Part shown: piece by piece, positions 1-10,051 of the stretch
Layout of the letters: the number at the start of each line of letters is the position of its first letter
Numbering within the stretch: position 1 is the first letter of the stretch
NCBI RefSeq assembly: GCF_050847355.1
Contig: NZ_CP193755.1
Span: 744,001 to 808,000, forward strand
Origin: Limimaricola sp027213785
GTDB lineage: Bacteria; Pseudomonadota; Alphaproteobacteria; Rhodobacterales; Rhodobacteraceae
Direction: 5' to 3'
Length of the DNA: 64,000 bases
Program-made: the position numbers and the translations under genes
The notes under the pieces: model-generated
Seen by the model: only the letters and a program-made list of their open reading frames with translations
The model's database searches: none
What the model was told of the DNA's origin: nothing

Positions 1-1882
<1,882 letters not shown>

Positions 1883-1903
1883 TTTCATTCGATTGGGATC
1901 AGA

Positions 1904-1933
1904 ACGGCGGCGGGACAACCCGCCGCCGTTTTT
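1904..1933 (+). terminator. Rho-independent terminator of rpoD
   Basis: A perfect 11-base stem (ACGGCGGCGGG with its complement) closes a 4-base ACAA loop and is followed by a run of five T. It starts 21 bases after the rpoD stop and separates rpoD from rmuC. Confidence 0.92.
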
Positions 1934-2007
1934 CGTACCTGCAACGCCGGGTTGACGGATCGGGGTCGAACCGTGAACATCGCCGTAGTTCCAGCAAGGA
2001 TGCCTTC

Positions 2008-3555
2008 ATGCCCTCCGATCCCCTCAGCCTCGTTGCCTTGGGCACTGCCCTCGTTCTGCTGATTGCCCTTGCGGCGACCATCACCGCCCTGAGAGGCGCG
2101 CGGTCCACGCTTGCGGGGCTGCGCGGAGAGATGGAGGCGGGGCGGCGCGACGCCGACGAGATCCGCGGCCAGGCCGAGGGGCAGCGCACTCGGCTTGAGG
2201 AGCGCGAGCACGAGCTGGCCGCGCTCAAGGACGAGCTGAAGGCGGCGCGGCGCGCCCAGTTCGAGACCGAGGCCGCGCATGGCGAGACCCGCGCCGCCAA
2301 GGCGGCGCTGGAGGAAGCCAAGCGGGGGCTGGAGCGGGCGCGCGACGACCTGAAAGGGCAGCTCTCGGGTCTCACCGCTGAAATGCGCGAACTACAGGAA
2401 CGCCACGCGCAGCTGCAGTCCGACCATGCGACGCTGCAGGCCCGGCGCGCTGGCGAGATCGAGGCCGCAGAGACGCGCATCAAGGAACTCAAGGAACTGC
2501 GCGAGGAGATGTCGCGCCGCTTCGAGGAGTTGGCGACGAAAACCCTGCGCCAGACCGGGGAGGATTTCTCCAAGGCCAACACCCGGACGCTCACCGAATT
2601 GCTGACCCCGTTCCGCGACCACGTCTCGCGCTTCGAGTCCGAGCTGCGGCAGGTCCACGGCAAGGCCGACGAGGAACGCGCGCGGCTCGGCAAGCAGATC
2701 GAGATGCTGACCACCCAGTCCGAGACGATCCGTTCCGAGGCCGCGGCCCTGACCCGTGCGCTCAAGGGCGACAAGCAAAAGCAGGGCGCCTGGGGCGAGA
2801 TGATCCTCGAACGCATCCTCGAAAGCTCGGGGCTGGAGCGCGACACCCATTACCTCGTGCAGGAAAGCCGCACCGACGAGCAGGGCGCGCGCTGGCGTCC
2901 CGACGTGGTGGTGAAGATGCCGCGTGGCAAGAGCCTCGTGATCGACAGCAAGGTGAGCCTCGTGGCCTACGAGGCCGCCGTCAACGCCGAGACCGAGGAG
3001 GAGCGGGCCCGGCACCTGCGCGAACACGTGGCCTCCGTGCGCCGCCACATCGATCAGCTCGCCGCCAAGGGCTATCACGCGATGGAGGAGGGGTCGGTCG
3101 ACTACGTGCTGATGTTCATGCCGATCGAGGGGGCGCTCTCGGCGGCGCTGGCCGAGAGCGGTGACCTGACCGCCTATGCAGTGTCCAAGGGGGTGGGGGT
3201 GATGACCCCCTCGACGCTGATGGTGACGCTGCGCACCGTCGATCACATCTGGACCGTAGAGAGGCGCGAGAGCAATGCCGAGGCGATCGCCGACCGGGCG
3301 GGCAAGCTCTACGACAAGGTGGCGAACTTCGTCGGCAACATGCAGCAGGTGGGCCGTGCCCTCGAACAGGCCAGCAAGGCGCATGGCGATGCGATGGGGC
3401 AGCTTTCGACCGGCAATGGCAACGTTTTGCGACAGATCGAAATGCTGAAATCCATGGGCGCGCGCACCCAGAAGAGCCTCGGCATCGCATTCGACGAGGC
3501 CGACGCGGATGATCCGGCGCCGCGCGCCATCGGCGTGCAGGAGCCTGCCGAGTAG
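2008..3555 (+). CDS. rmuC: DNA recombination protein RmuC
   Basis: RmuC family protein of 515 residues, a membrane-anchored protein with a restriction-endonuclease-like fold; in E. coli loss of rmuC raises inversion frequency between short inverted repeats, but its chemistry is unsettled. Residues 7-27 form one hydrophobic membrane helix. Residues about 35-165 are a long Glu/Arg/Ala-rich coiled coil. The conserved RmuC domain follows from about 200 to 480, with WGEMILERILESSGL, WRPDVVVKMP and VIDSKVSL, the acidic/Lys core expected of the nuclease-like fold. The ATG is preceded by AAGGA seven bases upstream. It stands alone between the rpoD terminator and a small exported protein. Confidence 0.95.
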   Translation: MPSDPLSLVALGTALVLLIALAATITALRGARSTLAGLRGEMEAGRRDADEIRGQAEGQRTRLEEREHELAALKDELKAARRAQFETEAAHGETRAAKAALEEAKRGLERARDDLKGQLSGLTAEMRELQERHAQLQSDHATLQARRAGEIEAAETRIKELKELREEMSRRFEELATKTLRQTGEDFSKANTRTLTELLTPFRDHVSRFESELRQVHGKADEERARLGKQIEMLTTQSETIRSEAAALTRALKGDKQKQGAWGEMILERILESSGLERDTHYLVQESRTDEQGARWRPDVVVKMPRGKSLVIDSKVSLVAYEAAVNAETEEERARHLREHVASVRRHIDQLAAKGYHAMEEGSVDYVLMFMPIEGALSAALAESGDLTAYAVSKGVGVMTPSTLMVTLRTVDHIWTVERRESNAEAIADRAGKLYDKVANFVGNMQQVGRALEQASKAHGDAMGQLSTGNGNVLRQIEMLKSMGARTQKSLGIAFDEADADDPAPRAIGVQEPAE

Positions 3556-3673
3556 CCCCTCGGAGGGCGAGTGTTGCCGCTCGGACACTGGCCTCCAAGG
3601 TCATGTGAACTAGTTCGAAACCTTGTCCATGTTCCGGTGTTGGTCAGGCAGGATCGAGATGGGAGACACCGCC

Positions 3674-3931
3674 ATGAACAAGCTGATCGCCATCGCCTTT
3701 GCCGCCGCCATCACCATGCCGCTGATGGGCGTCGCCCCGATCCTGTCCTCGGCCGCGGGCTTTGCCGATGTGACCGAGCCGGCCGCGCGCTATGACCTCG
3801 ACGGCCCGATCGAAATCCCCGTCACCGCCGCCGAGCTCGCGGATTGCCGGGCGACGCTCGAGCAGGTCTTCGTCGGCGCCGAAGGCGGTGCCGCAGGCAG
3901 CCCCTCGGTGCGCTGCGTCGTCACCAGCTGA
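3674..3931 (+). CDS. Small exported protein of unknown function
   Basis: Unrecognised 85-residue protein. The chosen ATG follows GGGAG eight bases upstream and opens a typical signal peptide (MNKLIAIAFAAAITM, hydrophobic to about residue 27, cleavage probably near SSAAGFA). The remaining ~58 residues are acidic (Asp/Glu, Ala-rich) and hold two Cys (in LADCRATLEQ and SVRCVVTS), which could form a disulfide in the periplasm. A longer reading from base 3623 would add 17 residues with no ribosome-binding site and would mask the signal peptide. It ends three bases before the TTG start of yjbQ in the same frame, so the two are probably co-transcribed. No function can be assigned. Confidence 0.7.
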   Translation: MNKLIAIAFAAAITMPLMGVAPILSSAAGFADVTEPAARYDLDGPIEIPVTAAELADCRATLEQVFVGAEGGAAGSPSVRCVVTS

Positions 3932-3934
3932 GCC

Positions 3935-4351
3935 TTGAACACAAGTTTCGTCATCGAGACCCGAGGCCCCGGGCTGACCGAGTTCACCCGGCAGGTGGCC
4001 GAATGGATTGCGCAGGATGCGCCGGACGAGGCGCTCCTGACACTTTTCGTGCGGCACACCTCGTGTTCATTGCTCATTCAGGAGAACGCCGATCCCGAGG
4101 TACGGACGGATCTGGCCGCCTTCTTTCATCGTCTCGTGCCGCCTTCGGACGATCCGTCGATGGACTATCTGACCCATACCTATGAGGGGCCTGACGACAT
4201 GCCGGGTCATATCAAGGCGGCGCTCCTGCCCACGAGTTTGCAGATCCCGGTGATCGGCGGGCGCATGGCGCTCGGGACTTGGCAGGGGATCTACCTGTTC
4301 GAGCATCGCTCGCGCCCGCATCGTCGCGAGGTCGTGGCACTGCTGCGCTGA
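3935..4351 (+). CDS. yjbQ: YjbQ family protein (UPF0047)
   Basis: 138-residue member of the YjbQ/UPF0047 family, a small trimeric fold; some members have weak thiamine-phosphate synthase activity, but the physiological role is unknown. Family hallmarks are visible: the start FVIETRGPGLTEFT, VRHTSCSLLIQENADPEV with the conserved His/Ser/Glu/Asn set, the DDMPGHIKAALL segment with the second conserved His, and the end GTWQGIYLFEHR. The start must be TTG at 3935: the stop of the preceding gene is in the same frame three bases upstream, and this TTG gives exactly the family N-terminus. Length is normal. The unusual start codon and tight spacing suggest translation coupled to the upstream small gene. 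Confidence 0.93.
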   Translation: MNTSFVIETRGPGLTEFTRQVAEWIAQDAPDEALLTLFVRHTSCSLLIQENADPEVRTDLAAFFHRLVPPSDDPSMDYLTHTYEGPDDMPGHIKAALLPTSLQIPVIGGRMALGTWQGIYLFEHRSRPHRREVVALLR

Positions 4352-4464
4352 AGCGGCTCGCGTCATATGGTGGGTCGCCGCGACCCCTACCCAATCCTTG
4401 GGCGCCCCCCTATACTGGCTGTGGACCACGGGCACAGGCCCCCAAGAGACGATGAGGATCCCGG

Positions 4465-4929
4465 ATGCGCTGCCCGTTTTGCGGAAATGTCGACACGCAG
4501 GTCAAGGATTCCCGCCCGGCCGAGGATCACGCCGCGATCCGCCGTCGGCGGTTCTGTCCCTCCTGCGGTGGTCGCTTTACTACCTATGAGCGGGTGCAGC
4601 TGCGCGACCTCGTGGTGATCAAGTCGAATGGCCGCCGCGAGGAGTTCGACCGCGACAAGCTCGAGCGCTCGATCCGCATCGCGCTTCAAAAGCGCCCGGT
4701 GGAGCCCGAGCGCATGGATCAGATGATCTCGGGCATCGTGCGCAGGCTCGAAAGCCTCGGCGACACCGACATTCCGTCTTCCAAGATCGGTGAGATCGTC
4801 ATGGAGTCGCTCGCGCGGATCGACACCGTGGCCTATGTGCGTTTTGCCAGCGTCTACATGAACTTCCAGGCCGTGGGCGATTTCGACAAGTTCATGTCTG
4901 AGCTTCGCCCCAACCCGGCAGAAAAGTGA
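4465..4929 (+). CDS. nrdR: Transcriptional repressor NrdR
   Basis: Zinc- and ATP/dATP-binding repressor of ribonucleotide reductase genes, 154 residues, the usual length. The N-terminal zinc ribbon has Cys3/Cys6 and Cys31/Cys34 (RCPFC and FCPSCGG). An ATP-cone domain covers about 46-136, starting VIKSNGRREEFDRDKLERSI. A good -10 hexamer, TATACT, lies at 4411-4416, about 50 bases before the start; a matching -35 is not clear. The stop overlaps the GTG start of ribD by four bases (GTGA), so the two form an operon, the usual nrdR-ribD arrangement in this order. Confidence 0.98.
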   Translation: MRCPFCGNVDTQVKDSRPAEDHAAIRRRRFCPSCGGRFTTYERVQLRDLVVIKSNGRREEFDRDKLERSIRIALQKRPVEPERMDQMISGIVRRLESLGDTDIPSSKIGEIVMESLARIDTVAYVRFASVYMNFQAVGDFDKFMSELRPNPAEK

Positions 4930-6020
4930 GCTGCGCACTCGACCGTCGCTTCATGGCGCTGGCGCTGTCGCTGGGTCGGCGCGGGCTGGGCCGGGTCTGG
5001 CCCAACCCCAATGTCGGCTGCGTGATCGTCCGCGACGGCCGCATCCTCGGGCGCGGCCGCACCGCGGATGGTGGTCGGCCCCATGCCGAAACGCAGGCGT
5101 TGGCGCAGGCCGGCGCGGCGGCGCGTGGGGCCACGGCCTATGTCACGCTGGAGCCCTGCGCCCATCACGGCCAAACGCCGCCCTGCGCCGATGCGCTGGT
5201 CGCCGCCGGGCTGGCGCGGGTGGTCGTCGCCGCGCAGGACCCTGATCCGCGCGTCGCAGGGCGCGGCATCGAACGGCTGCGGGCGGCGGGGATCGCGGTC
5301 GAGACCGGGTTGATGGAGGGCGAGGCGCGCAGCGATCTGGCCGGGTTCCTGAGCCGGGTCGAGCGCGGCCGCCCCTTCGTGACGCTGAAGCTCGCCACCA
5401 GCCTCGACGGGCGCATCGCCACCGGTGCCGGCGAAAGCCGCTGGATCACCGGGCCCGAGGCCCGGGCCCGGGTCCACATGATGCGCGCGCGGCACGACGC
5501 GGTGATGGTCGGTGGCGGCACCGCTCGGGCCGACGATCCGATGCTCAACATACGCGGCCTCGGTATCGATCGGCAGCCGGTGCGGGTGGTGCTGTCGCGG
5601 CGGCTGGATCTGCCCTTGGACGGGGCGCTGGCGCGCAGCGCGCGCGAGGTGCCGCTCTGGCTCTGCCACGGCCCCGAGGCCGATGCGACGCCGTGGAGAG
5701 CGCTGGGGGCCGAAAGCCTGAGCTGCCCCATCTCGGCGAGGCAGCTCGATCCCGCCGCCGTTCTGCAGGCGCTGGGGGCAGCGGGGCTGACGCGGGTGTT
5801 CTGCGAAGGTGGTGCCGGCCTCGCGGCATCTCTTCTTGGGGCAGGGCTGGTGGACGAGTTGGTGCTGTTCACCGCCGGCTGCGCGATCGGAGCCGAAGGC
5901 ACGCCCGCCCTTTCTGCCATGGGGATCGGCGCTCTGGCCGAGGCGCCGCGGCTACGGCTCGCAGGCTTGGACCGTGTGGGCGGCGACGTGATGAGCGTCT
6001 GGCGGGCGAGCGGCGGCTGA
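4926..6020 (+). CDS. ribD: Bifunctional riboflavin deaminase/reductase RibD
   Basis: Carries out the second and third steps of riboflavin synthesis: deamination of the pyrimidine ring and NADPH reduction of the ribosyl side chain. 364 residues. The N-terminal cytidine-deaminase-type domain (about 1-145) has the zinc/catalytic His53-Ala-Glu55 and the zinc ligands Cys78 and Cys87 in EPCAHHGQTPPC. The C-terminal reductase domain (about 150-364) begins FVTLKLATSLDGRIAT and contains ESRWITG and FCEGGAGLAASLL. The GTG start overlaps the nrdR stop. RibE, the last enzyme of the pathway, is 5.5 kb away beyond a block of capsule genes on the other strand, so the rib genes here are not contiguous. Confidence 0.97.
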   Translation: MSCALDRRFMALALSLGRRGLGRVWPNPNVGCVIVRDGRILGRGRTADGGRPHAETQALAQAGAAARGATAYVTLEPCAHHGQTPPCADALVAAGLARVVVAAQDPDPRVAGRGIERLRAAGIAVETGLMEGEARSDLAGFLSRVERGRPFVTLKLATSLDGRIATGAGESRWITGPEARARVHMMRARHDAVMVGGGTARADDPMLNIRGLGIDRQPVRVVLSRRLDLPLDGALARSAREVPLWLCHGPEADATPWRALGAESLSCPISARQLDPAAVLQALGAAGLTRVFCEGGAGLAASLLGAGLVDELVLFTAGCAIGAEGTPALSAMGIGALAEAPRLRLAGLDRVGGDVMSVWRASGG

Positions 6021-6029
6021 TACGACAAC

Positions 6030-6049
6030 AGCCGCCCCGAAGGGCGGCT
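6030..6049. terminator. Hairpin between convergent ribD and EF-hand gene
   Basis: An 8-base perfect stem (AGCCGCCC with its complement) closes a CGAA loop, ten bases after the ribD stop and 25 bases beyond the end of the opposing gene. No T run follows on either strand, so it may be a shared weak terminator or a 3' stabilising hairpin. Confidence 0.5.
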
Positions 6050-6073
6050 GCGACGCATGGGTTCGAATGACGA

Positions 6074-6556
6074 TCAGTTGCCGTCGGACTCATCCGCCTC
6101 GTCATCGTCGATTTCGTTCTCTTCGAGATTGCCGAACTCGTCATCCGAGCCGTCGCCCTCGTCTTCCTCGACATCGCCCATGGGCTGCTCGGTCTCGCCG
6201 AACTCGTCTTCTTCGATCACGTCCTCGTCGTCGTCATTGTCGCGATCATTGCCGACCCGGCCCCGTTCGAGGATATCGTCGACATCGGATGGCACCTCGT
6301 CGGTATCTTCCGAGCCGACACGGGCCTCGTTGCGGGCCTCGATCTCCTGCGGCGTCAGCTGGCCGTCGCCATCGAGGTCGTAGCGCAGCAGCGTCAGCCC
6401 GACCTCGCCGAAGGCGTCGGTGAGCTCCGTTTCGCTGAGATAGCCATCCCCGTCGACGTCAACCATTCCGAAGGTCGCCTCCTGCGCCTGCACGCCGGTC
6501 GCGGCGAGGCCGCCCGCAAGGGCGATGGCGGTGAGACTCTTGGTCGTGAAGGTCAT
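6074..6556 (-). CDS. Exported EF-hand calcium-binding protein with acidic tail
   Basis: 160-residue secreted protein. Residues 1-24 are a signal peptide ending VQAQ. Two EF-hand loops are clear: Asp33-Glu44 (DVDGDGYLSETE) and Asp60-Glu71 (DLDGDGQLTPQE), each with ligands at the canonical 1, 3, 5, 12 positions. From about residue 83 to the end the protein is strongly acidic (runs of Asp/Glu such as NDDDEDVIEEDEF), likely disordered and able to bind Ca2+ or other cations loosely. It is the last minus-strand gene before the convergent ribD, downstream of the capsule-export genes, but 140 bases separate it from kpsC so a shared transcript is uncertain. Its function is unknown; periplasmic calcium binding or buffering is an inference. 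Confidence 0.85.
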   Translation of the reverse strand: MTFTTKSLTAIALAGGLAATGVQAQEATFGMVDVDGDGYLSETELTDAFGEVGLTLLRYDLDGDGQLTPQEIEARNEARVGSEDTDEVPSDVDDILERGRVGNDRDNDDDEDVIEEDEFGETEQPMGDVEEDEGDGSDDEFGNLEENEIDDDEADESDGN

Positions 6557-6697
6557 GCAATGTCCTTTCCGTCTGTCGTTCGGCGACCCGTTACGGGGCC
6601 GAGCCGGCGATGTGGCCGGCGCTTCGCGGGGGCAACGGCGCGCCGCATCGCATGTTCCATGGAGCCGGGGCCGTTCGGTGGCATCCCGCCGAACGGC

Positions 6698-8698
6698 TCA
6701 GCGGCGCCAGAGCGGCGCGGCCGTGGCAAAGAGACCTTGCAGCTTCGCGAGAGCCCGCAGCCCGGGACGGCGCGGAGCAAGGCCAGCGGCCAGCCGTTCC
6801 AGCGCGAGCTCCGGCGGGCAGGGCCGGCCGCTCAACGGATCGAAGTAGCGCGGCCAGCCGATCAGCGCCGCATGGGCGAGCGCCGTGATGTCGGGCCGCG
6901 CCACGCGGCGGGGACAGGGCGGGCCGAGGTCGCGGGTCAGCCCCCAGCCCGCGTAGAACGGCGTGCCGAGGCAGGTCACCTTCACGCCACGCAGCAGCGC
7001 CTCGAAGCCGGTGCCCGAGGTGATCGTCCAGACCTCGTCCGCCACGGTGAGCGCGGCAAGAATGTCGGTACCCGCCAGCACCACATCGGCAAGTCGCTCC
7101 GCATCCGGTACGGCGCCGGGCCGCAATCCGGCCTCGACGTCTGGATGCGGCTTGTAGAGGATCACGGCGTCGGGATGCGCGGCTCGGACGGCTTCGAGCA
7201 GGGCGCGATTGGTTCGGACCCGCGCCGCGCCGAGACGAATCGCCGCGTCGTCCTCGACCTGCCCCGGCACCAGGATGCGGTGGCCGGGCGGCAGCTCGGG
7301 CAGCGCCACTCCGGCGAGGTTGTATTTCGACAGACCGGCAGCGATCAGACGCTCCACCAGCCGCGACGCGCGGCGCCGCGCATGATCCGGCAGGGTTGGA
7401 GAGGCGGCGATCAGCCTCTCCAGCCGGCTTTCCCGCCTCGGGTCGTAATGCAGGCCGAGATCATCGAGCGCGAGGCTCGCCGGTGGCACCAGCGCCGCGC
7501 CAAGGCCTTTCGAGCGTAGCAAGCCGTCCTCGACGCGCATCGCGCCTTCCGGCGCCTCGCGGTCGCCCCAGACCATCAGCCGGCGGTCGCTGTGCTCGGC
7601 CTGCCGGGTCGCACGGGATGGGGGATCGGCGAAGATCACCGGCCGGACGGTGCCGAAGCCCGCCTGCAGGTGCCGCCGCTTCCACAACCGCATGCCCGCA
7701 GCCACCCATCCGGCCCGGTCTTCGCGCCAGGCGCGGGTGTCGGCCTCGATGGCGTCCAGCGCCTCCTCGAAGCTGCAGGCCCGGTCGCGGAGCGGGTCGT
7801 GCCAATGCGGATAGAGGATCATCGCGGCGGCAAAGAGCTGGGCGCGGGTCAGCCGCCTCTGCCGGCGCCAGACCGGGTCGCGATCCTCGCTGAGCGCCCA
7901 ACCGGCATAGAAGGGCTGACCATGCACCACCGGGCGATGCCCGGCGAGGATCGCCTCGAAGCCCATCTGCGAGGAAAAGACATGCACCGCGATCGCACCG
8001 TCGAGCAGCCGCCATGGCGAGACCGGTGCATCGCAGAACGACATGCCGGGGCCGAGATCGTCTGGCCGGAAATGCCCGGCCCGGAAGCCCTGCTGGGTCT
8101 CGGGATGGGTCTTGATGACGATCCGGGCACCGGGATGCGCCTCGCGCGCCTCGAACAGCATCTCGAGAAACCGGTTGCGGTCGCCGCGGCTGGCGCGCAC
8201 CGCGGCATCCCCCGCTGTCTGATCGATCACCAGCACGTATCCCGGTGCGGGCACCGGGGCTTCGGGGTCGAAGCCCGTGTATTTCGACAGTTCGGCCTCG
8301 CGCAGCCGGGCGATGCCGTCGCGGGCCCGGTCGAGCAGCGCCGTGTCGTCGAGCGGGTGGGTGGCGAGCAGGCTTTCGAGGTCAGAGACCGTGGCCGGAT
8401 CGAAATGCGTGCCGCCGTGATCGATCAGCAGCCCCAGCGGCGGGCCCCCGGCGCGGCCCGGTCGGACCGAACGCAAGAAGGCGTCCTCGATCCGTACGAG
8501 CTGCGCACCGCGCCGTTGGGCCAGGGCTTCGCCGCGCCATGCGGTCGGGCTCTGGCCCCAGACGCCGACGAGGTCCCCGGCATTCGGCAGGCCTGGCCGC
8601 GGCGCGTAGCCGGCGGCGCGCAGGCGCCGGCGCATCGGCCGCCGCAGCAGCCCGCCATTGCAGACGAAGAGCGGGCGCGGTCCCGGCGCGCCGCTCAA
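6698..8698 (-). CDS. kpsC: Capsule polysaccharide linker transferase KpsC
   Basis: 666-residue KpsC-type protein. KpsC is the bifunctional beta-Kdo transferase that extends the poly-Kdo linker on the phospholipid anchor of group 2 capsules. The protein is an internal duplication, as expected: module 1 (about 1-330) has EDAFLRS, LSKY, IVIKTHPE and QPFYAGWALS; module 2 (about 375-650) has EDGLLRSKGLG, LSKYN, ILYKPHPDVEAG and TPFYAGWGLT. The start appears to be TTG, two bases after the stop of the upstream exporter gene, with no clear Shine-Dalgarno sequence, so translation is probably coupled. It is the last of three same-strand capsule genes. ABC transporter genes kpsM/kpsT/kpsE are absent here and must lie elsewhere if the system is complete. 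Confidence 0.93.
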   Translation of the reverse strand: MSGAPGPRPLFVCNGGLLRRPMRRRLRAAGYAPRPGLPNAGDLVGVWGQSPTAWRGEALAQRRGAQLVRIEDAFLRSVRPGRAGGPPLGLLIDHGGTHFDPATVSDLESLLATHPLDDTALLDRARDGIARLREAELSKYTGFDPEAPVPAPGYVLVIDQTAGDAAVRASRGDRNRFLEMLFEAREAHPGARIVIKTHPETQQGFRAGHFRPDDLGPGMSFCDAPVSPWRLLDGAIAVHVFSSQMGFEAILAGHRPVVHGQPFYAGWALSEDRDPVWRRQRRLTRAQLFAAAMILYPHWHDPLRDRACSFEEALDAIEADTRAWREDRAGWVAAGMRLWKRRHLQAGFGTVRPVIFADPPSRATRQAEHSDRRLMVWGDREAPEGAMRVEDGLLRSKGLGAALVPPASLALDDLGLHYDPRRESRLERLIAASPTLPDHARRRASRLVERLIAAGLSKYNLAGVALPELPPGHRILVPGQVEDDAAIRLGAARVRTNRALLEAVRAAHPDAVILYKPHPDVEAGLRPGAVPDAERLADVVLAGTDILAALTVADEVWTITSGTGFEALLRGVKVTCLGTPFYAGWGLTRDLGPPCPRRVARPDITALAHAALIGWPRYFDPLSGRPCPPELALERLAAGLAPRRPGLRALAKLQGLFATAAPLWRR

Positions 8699-8700
8699 GG

Positions 8701-9834
8701 TCAGTTCACGGCGCTGACGGCTTCGCGGGACGAGGTCAGCGTGCCGGTCAGCCCGCCGATCACCCGGCCGAACTCGACGATCGGCGCCTCGGTGACATAG
8801 ACCGTGTCGTCGTCGCGGATCGCGAAGTCGCGGGCCATGAACATGCCGTTGGGCTTGGTCAGGTCGAGCACGTAGACCACGCGCTGCGTGCCGACGAGAT
8901 CGGGAATGCCGGTGATCTGGCTGGCGATCACCGCCGGCTCGTTGCGGAACACGAAGACGCCGGTGGGATCGGCCAGCGTCGGGTTGAGGCCGCCGACCCG
9001 GGCAATCGCCTCGATCGCCGAGATGTTGCGGCTCTCGAAGGGCACGAGATCCTGCGTGCCGGTGGCGCCCAGCGCCGTGAAATCGCGGGTGTCGGCTTCG
9101 ACGAGGATCCGGTCGCCGGCGCGCAGCGCGATGTCGGCGCGCGGGTGCTCGTAAAGGTCCTGGAACCAGACCTCGCCGGTCGTGGAGCCGCGCGTCACCG
9201 TGACCTGCGCCACTTCGGGACGCACCGTGACGCCGCCCGCCGAGGCCAGCATCGCCGAGAGCGTGCGGGTCGGGCGTTCGATCGGGTAGACGCCCTGCGC
9301 GCCGACATCGCCCACCACCGAGACGGTCGAGCCGTCACCGGCGAGGCGGCGCACCTGCACCTGCGGATCGGGCGTCTGCGCCTCGAGCTTTTCGCTGATG
9401 ATCCGGCGGATCGCCTCGGGCGTGTTGCCCGCCGCGCGGATCCTGCCGGCATAGGGCACGAAGATGAAGCCCGAGCCGTCGACCTGCACCTCTTCGAGGA
9501 CGGTGGCGTTCTGGCCCGTCGGCACCAGAAGCCCGTCATCGACGTTTTCCCAGATCGTCAGCCCGAGCACGTCGCCGGGTTGGATCGTGTCGGAGCCCAG
9601 CAGCCCGGCACTTTCGAAGGCGGCGGCAAAGCCCAGCGCCGGGGTGACGCCGGCGATCCGGTTCACCCGGTCGTCCACCGCGACCACGAAGGCGTCGCCC
9701 TCGCGCAGCACCGAGCCCGCGAAGATCTCGCGCTTGTTGGGGCCGGAGCGCGGGGTGAGCCCGCAGCCGGCGACGAGGGCGAGCGCGGCCGCAAGGGCCG
9801 CGCCGCGTGCGAGGCGGTGGGTAAGGGGTGTCAC
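8701..9834 (-). CDS. Outer-membrane polysaccharide export lipoprotein (OPX, Wza/KpsD type)
   Basis: 377-residue outer-membrane polysaccharide export protein that would form the channel for capsule passage. The GTG start at 9834 gives a lipoprotein signal peptide (hydrophobic ALAAALALVAGC, lipidated Cys24). An upstream extension of 92 codons is open but Arg/Pro-rich, lacks a signal sequence and is rejected. The polysaccharide-export domain lies at about 60-140 (YAGRIRAAGNTPEAIRRII), followed by two SLBB-type beta-grasp repeats (VSVVGDVGAQGVYPIERPTRT and the later ISAIEAIARVGGL). It lies between kpsS and kpsC in the same orientation, 217 bases after the end of kpsS, and immediately before kpsC. 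Distinguishing Wza from KpsD subtype needs alignment. Confidence 0.93.
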   Translation of the reverse strand: MTPLTHRLARGAALAAALALVAGCGLTPRSGPNKREIFAGSVLREGDAFVVAVDDRVNRIAGVTPALGFAAAFESAGLLGSDTIQPGDVLGLTIWENVDDGLLVPTGQNATVLEEVQVDGSGFIFVPYAGRIRAAGNTPEAIRRIISEKLEAQTPDPQVQVRRLAGDGSTVSVVGDVGAQGVYPIERPTRTLSAMLASAGGVTVRPEVAQVTVTRGSTTGEVWFQDLYEHPRADIALRAGDRILVEADTRDFTALGATGTQDLVPFESRNISAIEAIARVGGLNPTLADPTGVFVFRNEPAVIASQITGIPDLVGTQRVVYVLDLTKPNGMFMARDFAIRDDDTVYVTEAPIVEFGRVIGGLTGTLTSSREAVSAVN

Positions 9835-9933
9835 TGCGCGGTCTCCTCGACCTGTTCCTGTCTGCCTGCGGCCCCTCGCCGGGACCGGTCTGCCTGCGAC
9901 CCGTTGTGGCCCGGGCCTGCCATTGTAATTGTT

Positions 9934-9958
9934 GGGCAGAATCTGCCCGTTGCGGGCA
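9934..9958. repeat. Two overlapping inverted repeats between kpsS and OPX gene
   Basis: GGGCAGA and its mirror around a single A (9934-9948) overlap a second hairpin, TGCCCG-TTG-CGGGCA (9944-9958). The shared TGCCC can pair either way, so the two structures exclude each other. No T run follows on the minus strand, so a simple terminator is unlikely; an operator or attenuator ahead of the OPX gene is possible. Confidence 0.4.
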
Positions 9959-10051
9959 AGGCTAGCGCGCGACACGGGCCATGACCAGTTGTCGCGCGTC
10001 AGCAGCCGGGAGCATCCGGGGGCGGTGTGGCCTGCGAGACGCGCCCGAGGG

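Noticed and set aside
2392..3588. Long minus-strand open frame opposite rmuC
   Set aside because: His/Leu/Gly-rich mirror of the rmuC coding strand, with no domain and no ribosome-binding site.
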